64,000 nucleotides of DNA, from contig VZRR01013403.1 of assembly GCA_013398015.1 (NCBI GenBank), positions 434,001 to 498,000 on the forward strand, written 5' to 3'. The notes beneath the pieces are model-generated. The model made no database searches, was not told where the DNA came from, and worked only from the letters and a program-made list of their open reading frames with translations. Made by a program: the position numbers and the translations under genes. This DNA is from Oreocharis arfaki. Taxonomy: Eukaryota; Chordata; Aves; Passeriformes; Paramythiidae. Below are positions 1 to 12,159 of the stretch, one piece after another (within the stretch, counting starts at the first letter, position 1; each line of letters starts with the position of its first letter).

Positions 1-1021
1 TGACTGACAATTAACTGGAAATCAAATAAATGCCATTATAATCTTTTAACTATTTGGATCAAAACAAAATTACACAATCTGGTTGAATAGTCCTGTTAAA
101 ATATTGTAGAAAAAAATCTTATTAGAAATTATAGAATGTGACTCTAGAAGTGTTCCTTCCTATTTCTTAAAATCCCCCCCCCCCTTCTAAAAATAGAATT
201 AGTTTTGCATCAAATCCCTGCAATGGGGACCACAAATATTTATTTATGTAAATGTATACAGACATCTGAGCTGAGCTATACTCCATCATACAGATTCCAG
301 AGAAAACACAGGATTTTTTAGGAGCTGCCACTGCCTTTAATGTAAAATAGCAAAAATTGTTTTGCCCTGTCTGTAACACTCTCAAGGATTAAATGTGAGG
401 CAGATGTTCCTCTGTGATGGCCAAAGAAAAAAGTGACAAAACCAGTCTGTGTCCAAATCTCCTGTAGCGATCCGTCCCAGAACTCACAGCCAGGGAATAC
501 TGGGCAACAGCACCTCAGTGTGCATGGGAAAGAAAACCAGGAAAGGAACTGAATTGCCAAATAAAACAGCTGCCAGTTTCTCTATCTCCCAAGTTCTGCT
601 GGTTTTATGAAATCTTTGTAACTCCGCTACATCAGACAAAAGCTCTTCCAGCACGGCACGGGATGTCCACACTGCCACTGCTCTAATCCCACCATTAATC
701 ATCATTTCCGTGATCCAGACACCATCAGGAGTTCTGACTCAGCCCTTCACGCAACCAAATTCACTCCAGATGTAAAACTAAGCCCTTAATGCAGGATTTA
801 AGTGGAATTTCAACAGTGCAGAAGGCCCTGAATTACCCTGTGCGTGGGAGTTTCATTCACTTGCAGGAAGCTGCTTCCCTCTCTGCTTGTCAGAACAAAT
901 TTCAGAAGCACGAGGACAATAAAACCTGCTGGTAACCTTAAAGAATTCTGTCCAGACAACAAGCACCTGACACCAGCATGGCCCTGGTTGGATTTTAGAA
1001 ACCCTGGAATTCACCCCCAAA

Positions 1022-1140
1022 ACAGAATCAGAGAATGCCAGGATGGAAGGGACCTTAAAGCCCATCCAGTGCCACCCCTGCCATGGGTGGGGACACCTTC
1101 CACTGGCCCAGGGTGCTCCAAACCCCATCCAGCCAGCTCT
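1022..1140 (-). mobile_element. CR1 LINE 3' fragment
   Basis: It reads as the complement of a CR1 3' end: an imperfect terminal octamer, then GGAAGGGACCTTAAAG, CCCCTGCCATGGG and GGGACACCTTCCACTGG. It is short and 5' truncated. Confidence 0.88.
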
Positions 1141-1869
1141 CACCACCTCTAACTTCTTGTGCCTGCTGGTTGGGCTCCCTGTGGGCCTGCAGGAAACCTG
1201 GGACAATCCTCCCTGGCCTGGTGAATTTATGCCCAGTTTGAGTGCCAATGGTGGGCACTGGGTGTGGTTCACTGAAGCCCCAGCCCCACATCCTCGCTCA
1301 GAATAGCACAGAGCACAGGGAGGTTCTGTCTTCTTGATGTGTGAGTCACATTCTGTCACTTGTGTGTGTCCCTCCAGCTTTTCCTTTCCTTTTCCAGATT
1401 TCCCTTTCACTGAAAATCCAGGAAGATTTTTAGCTCTCCTGGAAAAGGAGCAGTGAAAGAGCAACATTCCTTTGTACCAAAATCCCATGGATAAACCAGG
1501 GCTGTTTATGGCCTCCCACAAACCTTCATGCTGGCCAAGCTTCAACCACTTTTTCAAGGTGCTGTTTCTGTGCTTTCACTCACATGACCCTTCCTGCCTC
1601 AAATGATCCCAGAAATCCCTCCCTGGAAGACTCTTTCTCCATCATGCCCAGAAACTGCCTGGCCACAGTCCCTGTGCCCATCATGTGCAGGGCCAGCAGC
1701 TGGACCTTGAGGCTCCTCGTGGATCTCTTCCAGCCTGGGATATTCTGTGATTCTTTATTAATCAATATCTCATTTTATATCACCTCAACACACCCTGCTC
1801 TGTCCCCTCTCGTGCTACACTTTCTTTGAGAACTCTGCGGATCAGAATCTTTGATCTGGTGCCTGTGCA

Positions 1870-2136
1870 GCAAATTTGGGGCATGTTTCCCAAATCTGAT
1901 GCATGTTTCCCAAATCTGGTGCATGTTTTCCAAATTTGGAGCATGATTTTCAAATTTGGTGCATGATTCCCAAATTCAGTTCATGTCTCCCAAATTTGGG
2001 GCATGTTTTCCAAATTTGGAGCATATTTCCATATCTGGTGCATATTTTCCAAATTCAGGGCATATTTTCCCAAATCTGGTGCAAGTTTTCCAAATCTGGG
2101 GCAGGTTTTTCACCTTTGGGGCATGTTTTCCACCCC
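1870..2136. repeat. Minisatellite, 20-base unit, about 13 copies
   Basis: The unit approximates GCATGTTTTCCAAATTTGGG and repeats head-to-tail with a very regular 20-base period; two units are 19 and 21 bases. The copies differ at several positions, so the array is old or was never homogenised. The last two units are the most degraded. Confidence 0.95.
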
Positions 2137-5093
2137 ACACTGGCATTTTTGACGCTGCAGCAGTCCCACCAGCAGTAATGATGTGCATGGCAGCACAACT
2201 TGGACTGGAAGAGAAGCACAGAAGGTTGCATTCTCTCATTACTTTTTTTCTGTCTGCAAACTCCTAATTAGGAACCTTGATTCCCAGCCTGCTCAGTGGA
2301 AAAAAATCCAATGAGATTAGCTGGCTTTGGATGGAGTCCTGCACATCCATCAGAAAACGTGCATGGAGCAGGGACAGGACACGAGCTGGAAGGAGGAGAG
2401 GGCACAGCACTGACACTCACTGGGGTTTGGATTATTGCAATGCCTGGTGGCAGGGAAGAGTGACAGATTTCCTGGGACATCTCAGCATGCAGGACAGCCC
2501 CTTGGAAAGGCTCCCCTTAACAAGGCTGCCACGCCCCGAGTGGGAACGATTTCAGATTGTGTCAGAGAGGTGTCCTGCAGGGGGGAGTTGTGATAAATCC
2601 AGCAGCACGAGGTTCTCATTCCTTCCCTCTTTCACAGGAGAACATCTGCTCCATTTGCTTCCTCCATGCTCACACTATCTGATGGGCTAAACACTGGCAC
2701 TGAGCACTCAGCAATGCAGGATGAAATCAGGTTTATTGGCTTGTTCTATTGGGAAACTCTCCAAGAGAGAAGAAAGGAAAAGCCCTTCTCTCCTGCCTGC
2801 CCCTGCACCAATATCCTCTGTCTGCTGCCTGGGTCAGGTAGCAACGGGGGTCCCCTCCTGCCTCCTCGTTACTCTGCAGTGCCTTGGCTTCAAATGGAAA
2901 CAGAACAGAGAGAGGAGAAAGGGGAAAAACAAAGGAAAATAAGATAAAGAAGGAAAAATAAAGTATTGCTTTTTTCCTCCTATCATCTGTGCTTGTTCTT
3001 CCTTTTCCTATCTCCCTCCTCATCTTTCAGGCAGGTTTTCCATTCCCCTGCCTTCACCCTCAGCGTGGGGAACGAGAACAAAACAACCAGAAATGGAGAA
3101 GAAGGAAAGACTGAAGGTACTTCAGGAGAGTTTGGGGTGTTTTCTGACAACCCTTTGGTTGTAAAACCTCTCTTATGCCAGTATCACCAGTTTTGGTGAT
3201 TCCTGCGAGTGCTGCCGTGTGTGATGTTCCTCCCAGACACAGAGGCATTGTTCAGGAGGCAGCACTGGAAAAATGCCTGCAAACCAACCCCAAAACCAGA
3301 CAAACTTCCCTGCTGAGGGTGAATAAATCCTCAGCAAACACATTGGAGCTGCCTCTCCCAGTCCCCTGCAACACCCTTCTCTTTCCTGCTCCCTCTGGAG
3401 CCAGCACCGCTGGGATGCCAGCAGTGGGTGTTTTTAGCTAGAAAAGACTTCCTGCAGCTCTCAGCATTCCCTCAGGAATGGTGTGTGGATGCTGAGAGTT
3501 GGTTGCAGAGACATTTTCCAGCATTCTGCTGGTGTCTGTGTGAAAGTCCTTGCTTTCACAGGGATGCTGTTCTCTCACAATTAGAGAGTTTGGTAAACTA
3601 TCTGCAGGTGCAAGGTTGTTAGGCGGTGTTGTTATGACTAAGATTGAAGAATATTTTGGAATGGGTGTTGTGTGGTTTCACCAATCATTCCAGAGAGGTG
3701 GATGGTCCATGACCATTGACCGTACGCCATTTGAGCGAACTGAGGGATATAAACGAGTCTGTAAATTAATAAATAATCCCATTTCATCCTGGATCAAGTC
3801 TGTGTCGTTTCCTGCCGTCCCTGGGACAACAGCGACAGTGGTGTGGTGGTGGGGTTTGTCTGGGTAGCACCAAATGTGCCGTGACTCTGGGGCTTCAGAG
3901 ATAAAAACCACTTCTAAACGGCAAGCCCAGGTCTTGTAGGAGTTTTCATGTCCTAATGAGTGACTTCAGACCGAGCACTGGAGGCAGGCAGGTAAATCTG
4001 TGCTTTTGATTCCTGTCGATCTGTTTGGAAGCAAGGAATGGAGCTGAAGTGATTAATCAAATTTAGCAGATGTGGAATCAATCCCATTGGTTCTCCAGGC
4101 AAAAGTGGGATTCCATCAACAGATAAGCTTAATTTGTATTCATGTTGACTTTGAGCAGTGGTGTCTGAGATAGCTGGAATTGCTCTGATTGCTGGTGCCC
4201 ACACTTCAAGTGCTCTATTTAAATACTAAAATAGGAAATGAACTTCTTTACAAGCACACAGACACTGATAAGATAGAAGGGTTAGGGCATCTCATCAAAG
4301 CTATGCAAAGCTCCTCGTGGTAGAAAAGCAAGGAGGATAAAACCAGGGATACGCTTAATCCAGGCTTCCAAAACCAGCCTTAAAAATAAAATAATGGTAA
4401 AATTAATATCCCAGTGCTATTCACCCAACTGCAGTGCTGTAGAAAGCTGGGAATGGAATAGTAAGGGCTGGAATATCATAAGAAAAAATGGATTTTATGT
4501 GGAACTTGGTAGCTGCATGCAAATATCTGGGGTATTTTATGTGCAAGCAGTGGGTGAGGAAAGCAGGGTGGTTTGTGGCACTGAGCAGCCTGACAAGCAA
4601 AGCTCCTCTTTGCCTGTGCCACTCATCTGCTTTGACTTCAAGGCAGCTGAGAGTTTTTTCAGACAGCGTGGATGGGTTTCATTCCCCCAGCTTTGCTCGT
4701 CTAAGTTTGGTGTCTCATTTGAGAGGGAGGCACCTGCCAAGAAAAAGTAAATAACTCCCTTAGGCTGCATATTGACTTCAGCTAAAGAATAGTCAAGTGC
4801 CATCAATCTCCTCCGTTGTTAGCAGACTAGTGCAAATTTTGGAATTTTCTATCCATTTGGTCTTGATTCCTCCCCAAGCAGATTTTTAAATTTATTTTTA
4901 AGGATAACGGATATTCTGAAGCTAAACCAACAGCACTGACGTGCTGGTAATTGAAATGTTTCCCTGAAGTTTGCTGCACTGTCCTGACACATTTCTGCTC
5001 AAATTGGTTGGAGCTGCAATGCTGTTTCACAGACAATACATTTTGTGTGTTCTATTTGATCAGGGGATTGAGGACTTCTCCTGTTTACCAAAT

Positions 5094-5375
5094 AATCACA
5101 GGATGAGCTGAGCTGGGAGGGACCCTCAGGGGTCAGAGCCCAGCTCCTGGCCCTGCACAGACACCCCAACAACCCCACCCTGGGCATCCCTGGCAGCCTT
5201 GGGGTCGTGCCCATTCCCTGGGGAGCCTGGGCAGTGCCCAGCACCCTCTGGGGGAAGAACCTTTCCCTAAAATCCAGCCTGACCCTGCCCTGGCCCAGCT
5301 CCAGCCATTCCCTGTCCCTGGGCACAGGGAGCAGGGATCGGAGCTGCCCCTCGGGAGGAGCTGCAGGCCTTTTAA
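5094..5375 (-). mobile_element. CR1 LINE fragment (diverged subfamily)
   Basis: It begins CACAGGATGAGCTGAGCTGG with GGAGGGACCCTCAGG, followed by the GGCAGCC / TGGGCAGCCTGGGCAGTGCC / TTCCCTGTCCCTGGGCA order typical of a CR1 subfamily distinct from most others here. It is on the minus strand. Confidence 0.82.
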
Positions 5376-8300
5376 CTCCCTCTTGGTCTGATTCCACCCA
5401 CAGACACAAAACAACCCTTTTCCCAAATAACAGAAAGGTCTGACTGTGTTAAAATGCTCATGGTTTTGGAATCTGGCCGTGAACAGTGGAGGAGCAGAAG
5501 GAAGGCATGAGCAGGGGGTGGCCCAGAGTGCTCAGAGGGTGGTGGCAGAACAGATCCCAAGGAAACCTGCTGGGTCCTGGCTGCTCACCTGGGGCAGGAG
5601 AACCCCTCGAGTCTGAGGCTGCAAGGGGCAGCTCCAAGAACTCAGCAATTCCCAGATAATTCCCTCACCCTGTCACAACCTCTGCTCCGTTCTCTGTTCT
5701 CTTTCCACATCAGTGTTGATGAAATACCATACCCCACGTCGTTGTTTTCCCATGTCTGAGTAATGGCAACAATTTGAGTGTAAAACACCAAAACCAAATG
5801 TGCCACGGGACAGGGAATTCTCCAGCTTTATTTATGGCAGAAGATCCATCCCCATCCTTCACAGAGCTGGGGCTGAACTGTGTCCTACAAGCAAGTCTTG
5901 GAGCCAACAAGTATTGAGCATATTTTATGATCCCTAAACGTACTTCTTGCCCGGGCCCCCAAAAACAATTTAAATTATGAATATTTGCTTATTACTGATT
6001 ATTAATGCATGGAAAGTGCTGTATATGACTAATGCATTCTTCCAGCCTACCTCGTTTCTCAGTTTTCCCTCAGCTCTCCTCATTGAAATTCCGAGTGAAG
6101 TGAATCACATATGTTTATACACATTCGCTGCAGTGCCCGGGGATCCTCAGCCCAGGCTGGGGGAATAGCACCTCTCTCTGGCAAAGCAAAACGAGGCCCA
6201 ATTCCCATTTCTTAAAATGTTTCCATCAAAAGGAATTTTTTTATAAAATAAGATTTCCACGAGGGTCCTGAATCTCAACTCACCGAAGGCGCGAAGACAG
6301 ACGTTTGCGTCTAGACTTGAAAATTTGTTTTATTTAATGTATGAATTGTTCCTTTCTTCTCCTTCGTTTCCTCAGTGGATACGAGGGGATGGAAGCGAGA
6401 AGAGAGATGAAGAAAACTCCTGTTGCATGGGCTGAGGATGTGACACACATGAAAATAGCTGAAATCTGTGGCAGACTCCGCGAGGAGGGAGTTTGGAGCA
6501 TAGAACTCGGGTTTCGGTGTGTTTCATTCCTACACTGAGCTAAAACCCACAGCACATGCCAGGAAAAGTCCTTTACTCCACAAAGGCCAAACTGCTGCCC
6601 CTTGGAGAATTGGCATGGCTCCCAAAACCCTATTTCTCCAGATTCTGACCCAAAGAAGAAGGAAAAGTGCCCAAGAGAACACCTGAAGCTGGACTGCTGG
6701 ATGATCCAGGTGAGCTGGTTGGGGATCACGCGAGGAGGGAGCAGGGAAAACCAGCCAGGATGAGCCAGCTTTGGGATTTCCTTTGGGTTCCTGCAGCTGA
6801 TAACCTCCAATTCCCTGTCTAAGGTGCCAGCAGCGTGGACCATGGATAAATCCCAGTACTCAGGGGTGAGCCCTGTCAGTAAGGGTGGAATGGAGTTATT
6901 TCTGAATATTTTGAAGGAAAGCACTCGATGGAGAGGGTTGGGAGCAATAAACAGATCCGGAACTGGTGTGTTCAGGCTTTATTTCAGCATCTAATGTAAA
7001 AAAATGATTATTTTGGTAATTTCTGCAGGATCTACCTGTGTGCTTCAAGTGCAATAAAGTGTTTTACAGGAATGAGAGCAGACAAGCTGCTGAAGAGCTG
7101 AGCAATGATGGTTTGAGCCACAGAAAGGATGGGAAAGAGAAGTGGGGCTGGAGGAAACTCTGCCCTGAAAAAGGGACTGAGGGCTGAGGACTTCCAGTGC
7201 TGAACTCTGGCAAGAGATGCAGAAAATTACCCTCCAAAAAACTGCAAGGTATTTTTCAGATAGCAAGGGCCCAAATACTGCAGCTTTGTAAACTTAAAAG
7301 TGACCTCAAGAACTCAGAGGAAATCGAATGAAAAATGTTTAATTGCACATCTATTAATATGGATAATCTATTAATTAGTGATCCTATTTAGTACACTCAT
7401 CTTTGCATCCTTACACACTGAATTTAACTGAATTTAAAGCTGAGTTCTTCTGTCTTATCAAGAGTTCGGCTGATCAGGGAGAGTGGTTGCCACATATTCA
7501 GGACTATCAGGAATAAACTATTATCAGGAATGAAAGGAAAAAGGCAAAAAAGAAGGAATATTCTTCCCCTTTTGGGTGGAATAGATCTAGTTTCACTATT
7601 TCTTTAACAAAAGATTAAATTTATCTAAATAATTTAAAAGAAGCTGCGTGATCTGATCTATTTAGGAATGAGCCCATCACAGTTTGGCTGCCAGAACTGG
7701 AAGGGATTGGTATTTCCTTTTTTTAGCATTAATAACCCCACCAAATATTTTTAAAAAGGCCAGTAAAGGAGCCCATAAAGGTTATAATTGCAGCACGATA
7801 AAAAGGGAGCAGAAATAAGAGTTTGTCGGGGTTTAACCATATCTGTAGAGAAAGGCAGACCACGTTCCCTCTCTTTTTATGTGTAATTTCAGCACTTTAA
7901 TTAGCCATGTGCTTTACAGGCACACAAACCCTTCTTTCATTTTGTTTTCTGTCAGGGAGATCTCTGGACTAACACTGCACACGTGATTTATTTCCCCCCC
8001 CTTTTAAAGCACGGCATTAGCCAGCTCGTCATTTAATAATCAAACAGCCTCGTAAATTCCACTTTGCTCCAGTGGCCACGCTGGCAATAACGTGGTGCAC
8101 GCAGAGAGTTTAAACACTGCCTCCCTTTGTAAATCCTGCTGCTGTTGTTTGCTCCTGCCCAGCAGCAGGAGCCTTCTGGGATGCTCAGGAATTACAGTGT
8201 GCTCCGAGTTGTTGTGAGTAAATTAATACAGGAGCACAAGTAAATACTGCACGGAGTGTGTAAATATTTTTTTTTTTAATCAGTAAATCAGGAGGGGAAT

Positions 8301-9030
8301 ATCAGAGTAGCAGAACCTCAAGATCCAGGCTTAGCTCAGCCTCTGGAATGGGCCACGCAATCAAAATACAATCAAAAGACAAATAGAGATTTGATTAAAC
8401 ACTGGTTGGAAAAGTGTTTTTCATAGTGAGCGGTTAAAATGGAAATAAAATTGCCACTACTGAAGGGGGGAAAAGCCAGTGGGAAGTTCTCTGTGGCCAT
8501 GGGATGGATTGCTCACCCAAATTTCTCTGTTCCATTGCCAGCACCCACGTAAAATTCTCAGATCTGCACCTTCTTTCATAAATACTCCTATGGTTTATCT
8601 CCATCATACCTTCCTGCAGCATGGCAGAGGGAAATAGTTATTTTATCACAGTTCGGGGTAAAGTTTTAGAGAATTTGCATCATTTTAAATCTGGTGTGAC
8701 CCAAAGTCACCTCCTCGAGTAACTGGTCCTGTGTGCAAAATCTGGTGTTCAGTTGCCAGAGCTTTATGAATTACTGATTATAGATCTCCAAGGCTGACAA
8801 CAGAATGTGACAAAAGAGGGCTGCTGGTAGATTTGTGAGCCGAAAGAGATGCTGAGAAGGACTCTCAGACATTCTCAGCGCTTCTGAAGACACTGCTGCC
8901 CATTTCATCCATCTGTCCTCATTTATGTATGGAAATATCCTCAGGGCTGTATGTTGCATATAATATCCATCATTTCTGCCAGTAAGACCCTTTGATTTTA
9001 ATATTTCACCATTTAATTACCATTAGTGTG

Positions 9031-9145
9031 GAATCATAGAATTATGGAATAGCCTGAGCTGGAAGGGACCCACAGGGATCATGGGATCCAACTCCCTGGG
9101 GGTTGTCCACCCCAACCATCCCACCCTGTGCCTGAGAGCATTGAA
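9031..9145 (-). mobile_element. CR1 LINE 3' fragment
   Basis: The terminal repeats GAATCATAGAATTATGGAAT are followed by AGCCTGAGCTGGAAGGGACC and ATGGGATCCAACTCC. It is of the same subfamily type as the fragment at 5094 and lies about 540 bases from the Ig5 exon. Confidence 0.88.
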
Positions 9146-9688
9146 GTATGGTAACAGAGATGGTTCCTGGCAGCTCAGAAATAAGGAATTAGTCCTCACC
9201 AAAGCCCCCAGGACCCAGAGCAGTTGGTGAGGGCGTGTCCCAGGTGCTGAGCCAGCAGCTAAATCCTGCCTAAACGGGAGTGCCAGGCCAGGGAGGCTGA
9301 TTGTGCCGGGGGTTATTGTACAACCTGTACAGCTGCAGAGCAATTCTGCCTCAGCCTGGGGGCACATCCCGCCTCCCTGAGCCCCCAGGGCTGGCTCCTC
9401 GTGAAAAGCATGCCCTCCAGCTCCGTGGCTTGCCACGAGTTAAGTGCTGATGAGCACAAGCGTGTGGGTCACGCATTTACCCGCGTGGGCTCGCTCCGGC
9501 TCTGTGCTCATCCCGCTTTGTACCCACTGAACTCCACAGCCCCTCTAAAGACAAAGGGGCCTCTGGCATCCAAGTTTCCCATCGATGAGCTGCCAAAAGC
9601 AGTCCTGAGGCAGCTGTGCTTCAGTGAGCTTTAAATGGTACTAAAAGAGAGAAAATCCCACGGCCCGGTGGCGGGTTGCGGCCTGTAC

Positions 9689-9839
9689 CTTTTGTTCTGG
9701 CGCAGAACCTCCGAGCCCTTTCTCCAGGAAACAGCAGCTCTGGGAGAAGCACTGGGCTTACAACCGATTGTAACTTCCCCTCCAACTTGAACCACAGACA
9801 GCTTCTTCACGGGATTTCTGGAAAAATCAGGGGCTGCGG
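9689..9839 (-). CDS. CNTN6: CNTN6 coding exon: first half of Ig5 (last exon seen)
   Basis: On the minus strand, after acceptor TCCTTTTAG, the exon reads AAPDFSRNPVKKLSVVQVGG, then EVTIGCKPSASPRAAVSW, then RKGSEVLRQNK. This matches the Ig5 start of contactin-6 (SAPDFSKNPVKK; GCKPNAFPRAAISWKRG), with the first Ig5 cysteine in TIGCKP. The donor is GTACAG at 9688-9683. It ends with two bases (AG) of a split codon, presumably arginine. The second half of Ig5 was sought in 1-9688 and not found, so the following intron probably runs past the window edge. The exon sits in a locally CpG-rich patch. Confidence 0.93.
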
Positions 9840-10221
9840 CTAAAAGGAGAGGAGGGAGAAGAGAGAAGAGCAGAATGCAGCAGACACGTCACGGAATGAA
9901 GCTGGCAAATTCTTCTCTCTGAGTTCGGTCGGTGGATTCAATAATTGGTTTGGGGTTTAGATTTCTGCAGAAGTAAATCTAAACCTAATACTTAAAATGT
10001 GTCTAAGTACCAAAGAATTCTAATTCTGTTTCTAAAGCTCTCTGTCTAGAACTGTGTGCTCTGACAAACTTTCCTGAGGAAATCTGGAGGCTGGGAGAAC
10101 GGGTGATGGAAAATGAAATTCCTTAAGCATGTCAGCAGCATGAACTTCACGCTCCTGATCCAGCCACGTGTTCTATCTGCAGAGAGTATTCCATTGCAGG
10201 CACACTTTTACTGTGGCTTTC

Positions 10222-10279
10222 TTTTCAGAAAACAGTGAATTCTGTGATTCTGTGATAAACCTACACTGTTTTCTGAAAA
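10222..10279. repeat. Perfect 16-base inverted repeat, 26-base spacer
   Basis: The left arm is TTTTCAGAAAACAGTG (10222-10237), the right arm CACTGTTTTCTGAAAA (10264-10279). The spacer contains two ATTCTGTG octamers, the motif that ends CR1 elements, although no CR1 body is attached. It sits in the 1.0 kb intron between Ig4 and Ig5. Confidence 0.95.
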
Positions 10280-10871
10280 CATGTTTATTTTTCCAGCAGT
10301 TTATGTGAAAACTCACTCTTGGAGAAGGAGAAAACACAAGACATTGGGTGCTCCTGAAGTCTGTGTTTTACTGGGCTCACTGATACTTTGCTGTTGACCA
10401 AACTTTACATTTTGAAATCTAGAACAGAATACTTTTATAATATATGAGCAAATTTCATTCATGTTCAGCTCTGGTTATCATTAATGAGATTCCTTATTCC
10501 GTGTTATTTATGTCCATATTTGCCATATGCTCTTTGTTTATAGCTCAAACTATTTTCCCCTGCTTTCTGAAATAACTTTCAAAACCTGCAGAATAACTCT
10601 TAGTAACTCAAACGAAGCAAGAAACAGCATTCATTATATTGGTGTATGTGTGATAATAAAAAAAGACCACACATGGATTAGATTCTTCCCCCAAACAAGC
10701 CATGAAATTAAACTAAAAAACCACATTTCCATGTGGGTGAAAAGCAAAGAAACATCAGGTTTGAACTGCCAGGTGGGATTTAATCTCTTCTTTTCTTAAA
10801 TTCAATTTTTTTTTTTTTCAACTAGTGTCTTTTTAACTGGGTTCTTGCTCATTTTAGTGACATTTACTCAC

Positions 10872-11001
10872 CGATCACCCTCAGCTCAGCATTGGCATAA
10901 ATCGTGTCATATTTATTTTCTGCCACGCACTGATAGAGGCCCGAGTCTGACAGATTCAGCGTGGGGATGAGGAGAGTCCCATTTTCTATTTGAATTCTTT
11001 C
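10872..11001 (-). CDS. CNTN6: CNTN6 coding exon: second half of Ig4
   Basis: The exon reads ERIQIENGTLLIPTLNLSDS, then GLYQCVAENKYDTIYANAEL, then RVI. The second Ig4 cysteine is in the SDSGLYQC motif, and NGT and NLS are sequons. The acceptor is TCTTATCAG and the donor GTGAGT at 10871-10866. It starts in phase 0 and leaves one base (G), which becomes Ala with CC of the next exon. The RIQIENGTL and ENKYxxIYANAELRV strings are near-diagnostic of contactin-6. The next intron (9840-10871) is only 1.0 kb and contains a perfect hairpin. Confidence 0.95.
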
Positions 11002-12159
11002 CTGATAAGAGGAAAACAAGGAAAAACATTGACAGAGCCGATGAGTGAACAAATAAAAGGCTTTTTAGATCCCACTGATGCACCTGATCAAAATTCAGAA
11101 GCAGAAATGTTGTTTTCTTGGGAGTAATGAGGATGGATACATCAGAAATAGGATGTGCACCTCTCTGTGTGGTGGTGGTTGTGTTTCCAGCCCTCTGAGC
11201 TCTTCCAGCTTTTCAGGAAATCCAGGCACATGTTGCAGTAGTGGCTTTGAGCAGGTTTGTGCAGGTTTTCCAGGTGTTTCCCTGCACTGCTGAGCTGGGA
11301 ATCTGTGTTTATCCTGCACCATGAAAGTGGCACAGAAGGAGCTCCCTCAGGGCAGGTAGGGATGCTCCACACCAGGAACCTGTAGCATCTTGCACCTGGA
11401 TCCTGAGAGGCAGCACCTCATCCCTGGCTGGTGAAACGCCATTCCATCATCCCACCAGATAAACTTGGTGGTGGCAATCCCAGGTGATCAGAAAAGCTCC
11501 ACAGGAGACAGAGGTGCTCCGATAACAGGAATGTTTCGAACATCATCACACCAGAAAAGTGAGCCACTGGAAAAGCTCCACTGAAAGCCAAGACTTAAAT
11601 TCCAATTGGAAAGCCCCAGGCAGCTGCTCAGAGCACAGGGAGAACATTCTCCTCCAGGCTTGGATTTCTACACACACCAACTTTCTTCAGCAATTCTGCT
11701 GAAACAGGGGAAGCTGCTCAGTGGGTGTACTTGGACCAGAGCTTGGAATTTGGTGTATTAAAAGAAGTTTTACTTGCTCTGTTTTGGAAAACAGAAAAAA
11801 GCCGGTTTCATGCTGCAGTCATAACTTAAAGCTAAATATCTTGTGATTTTACAATTACTACCCTCTGGAGACAATAATAGCTGCACTGCAAAGTGGAGCT
11901 CTGAGGAGGAGAAAAAAAAAAAACATTCCCCAAAACAGATGAGTTTGGAAGATACCTACAGGGAGTATAAATCCCATCAGCAAGTGCAAGCCTGAACAAC
12001 AGATATCCTGGGTAGGATGCTGCTGCTCGTTTAGGCTGGATCTCCTGCCTCTGGAGCAGGAATGCAAGAGTTTGGAGCACATGGTTAGGGGCTGCACTCC
12101 AGTGTTTGATGAGCAGCCACAAGTGTCTCAGATGTATTTGTGAACTGCTAAACATCTGT

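Larger units (their letters stand above)
1..9688 (-). other. CNTN6: CNTN6 intron downstream of the last visible exon
   Basis: No exon was found here; the second half of Ig5 is expected further down. The stretch holds a C run at about 174-184, CR1 fragments at 1022-1140, 5094-5375 and 9031-9145, a 20-base tandem array at 1870-2136, a small hairpin at 8151-8172 (8-base stem, 6-base loop) and a T run at about 8270. Open frames of 234 and 196 codons on the minus strand (853-1557, 6334-6924) match nothing and look like chance. Confidence 0.7.

Noticed and set aside
484..705. Minus-strand frame with a helical-looking segment (LEELLSDVAELQRF)
   Set aside because: It is short, preceded by a stop, and matches no contactin segment or family I can name.
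853..1557. Open frame of 234 codons on the minus strand
   Set aside because: It runs through the CR1 fragment at 1022-1140, has no recognisable domain and no splice or promoter context; a chance frame in locally GC-rich intron.
2700..3020. Possible LTR remnant (GGTTTATT motif near 2730)
   Set aside because: A lone poly(A)-signal-like motif without other LTR landmarks is not enough.
6334..6924. Open frame of 196 codons on the minus strand
   Set aside because: The composition is Ser/Pro/Phe-rich without any family motif, and it lies inside an intron. It does not contain the Ig or fibronectin strings expected for CNTN6.
8151..8172. GCTCCTGC/GCAGGAGC hairpin
   Set aside because: An 8-base stem in CAG/CTG-rich sequence is expected by chance.
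9023..9436. Open frame of 137 codons next to the Ig5 exon
   Set aside because: Its C-terminal part is CR1 tail sequence and the rest has no domain; it is not the missing Ig5 exon.
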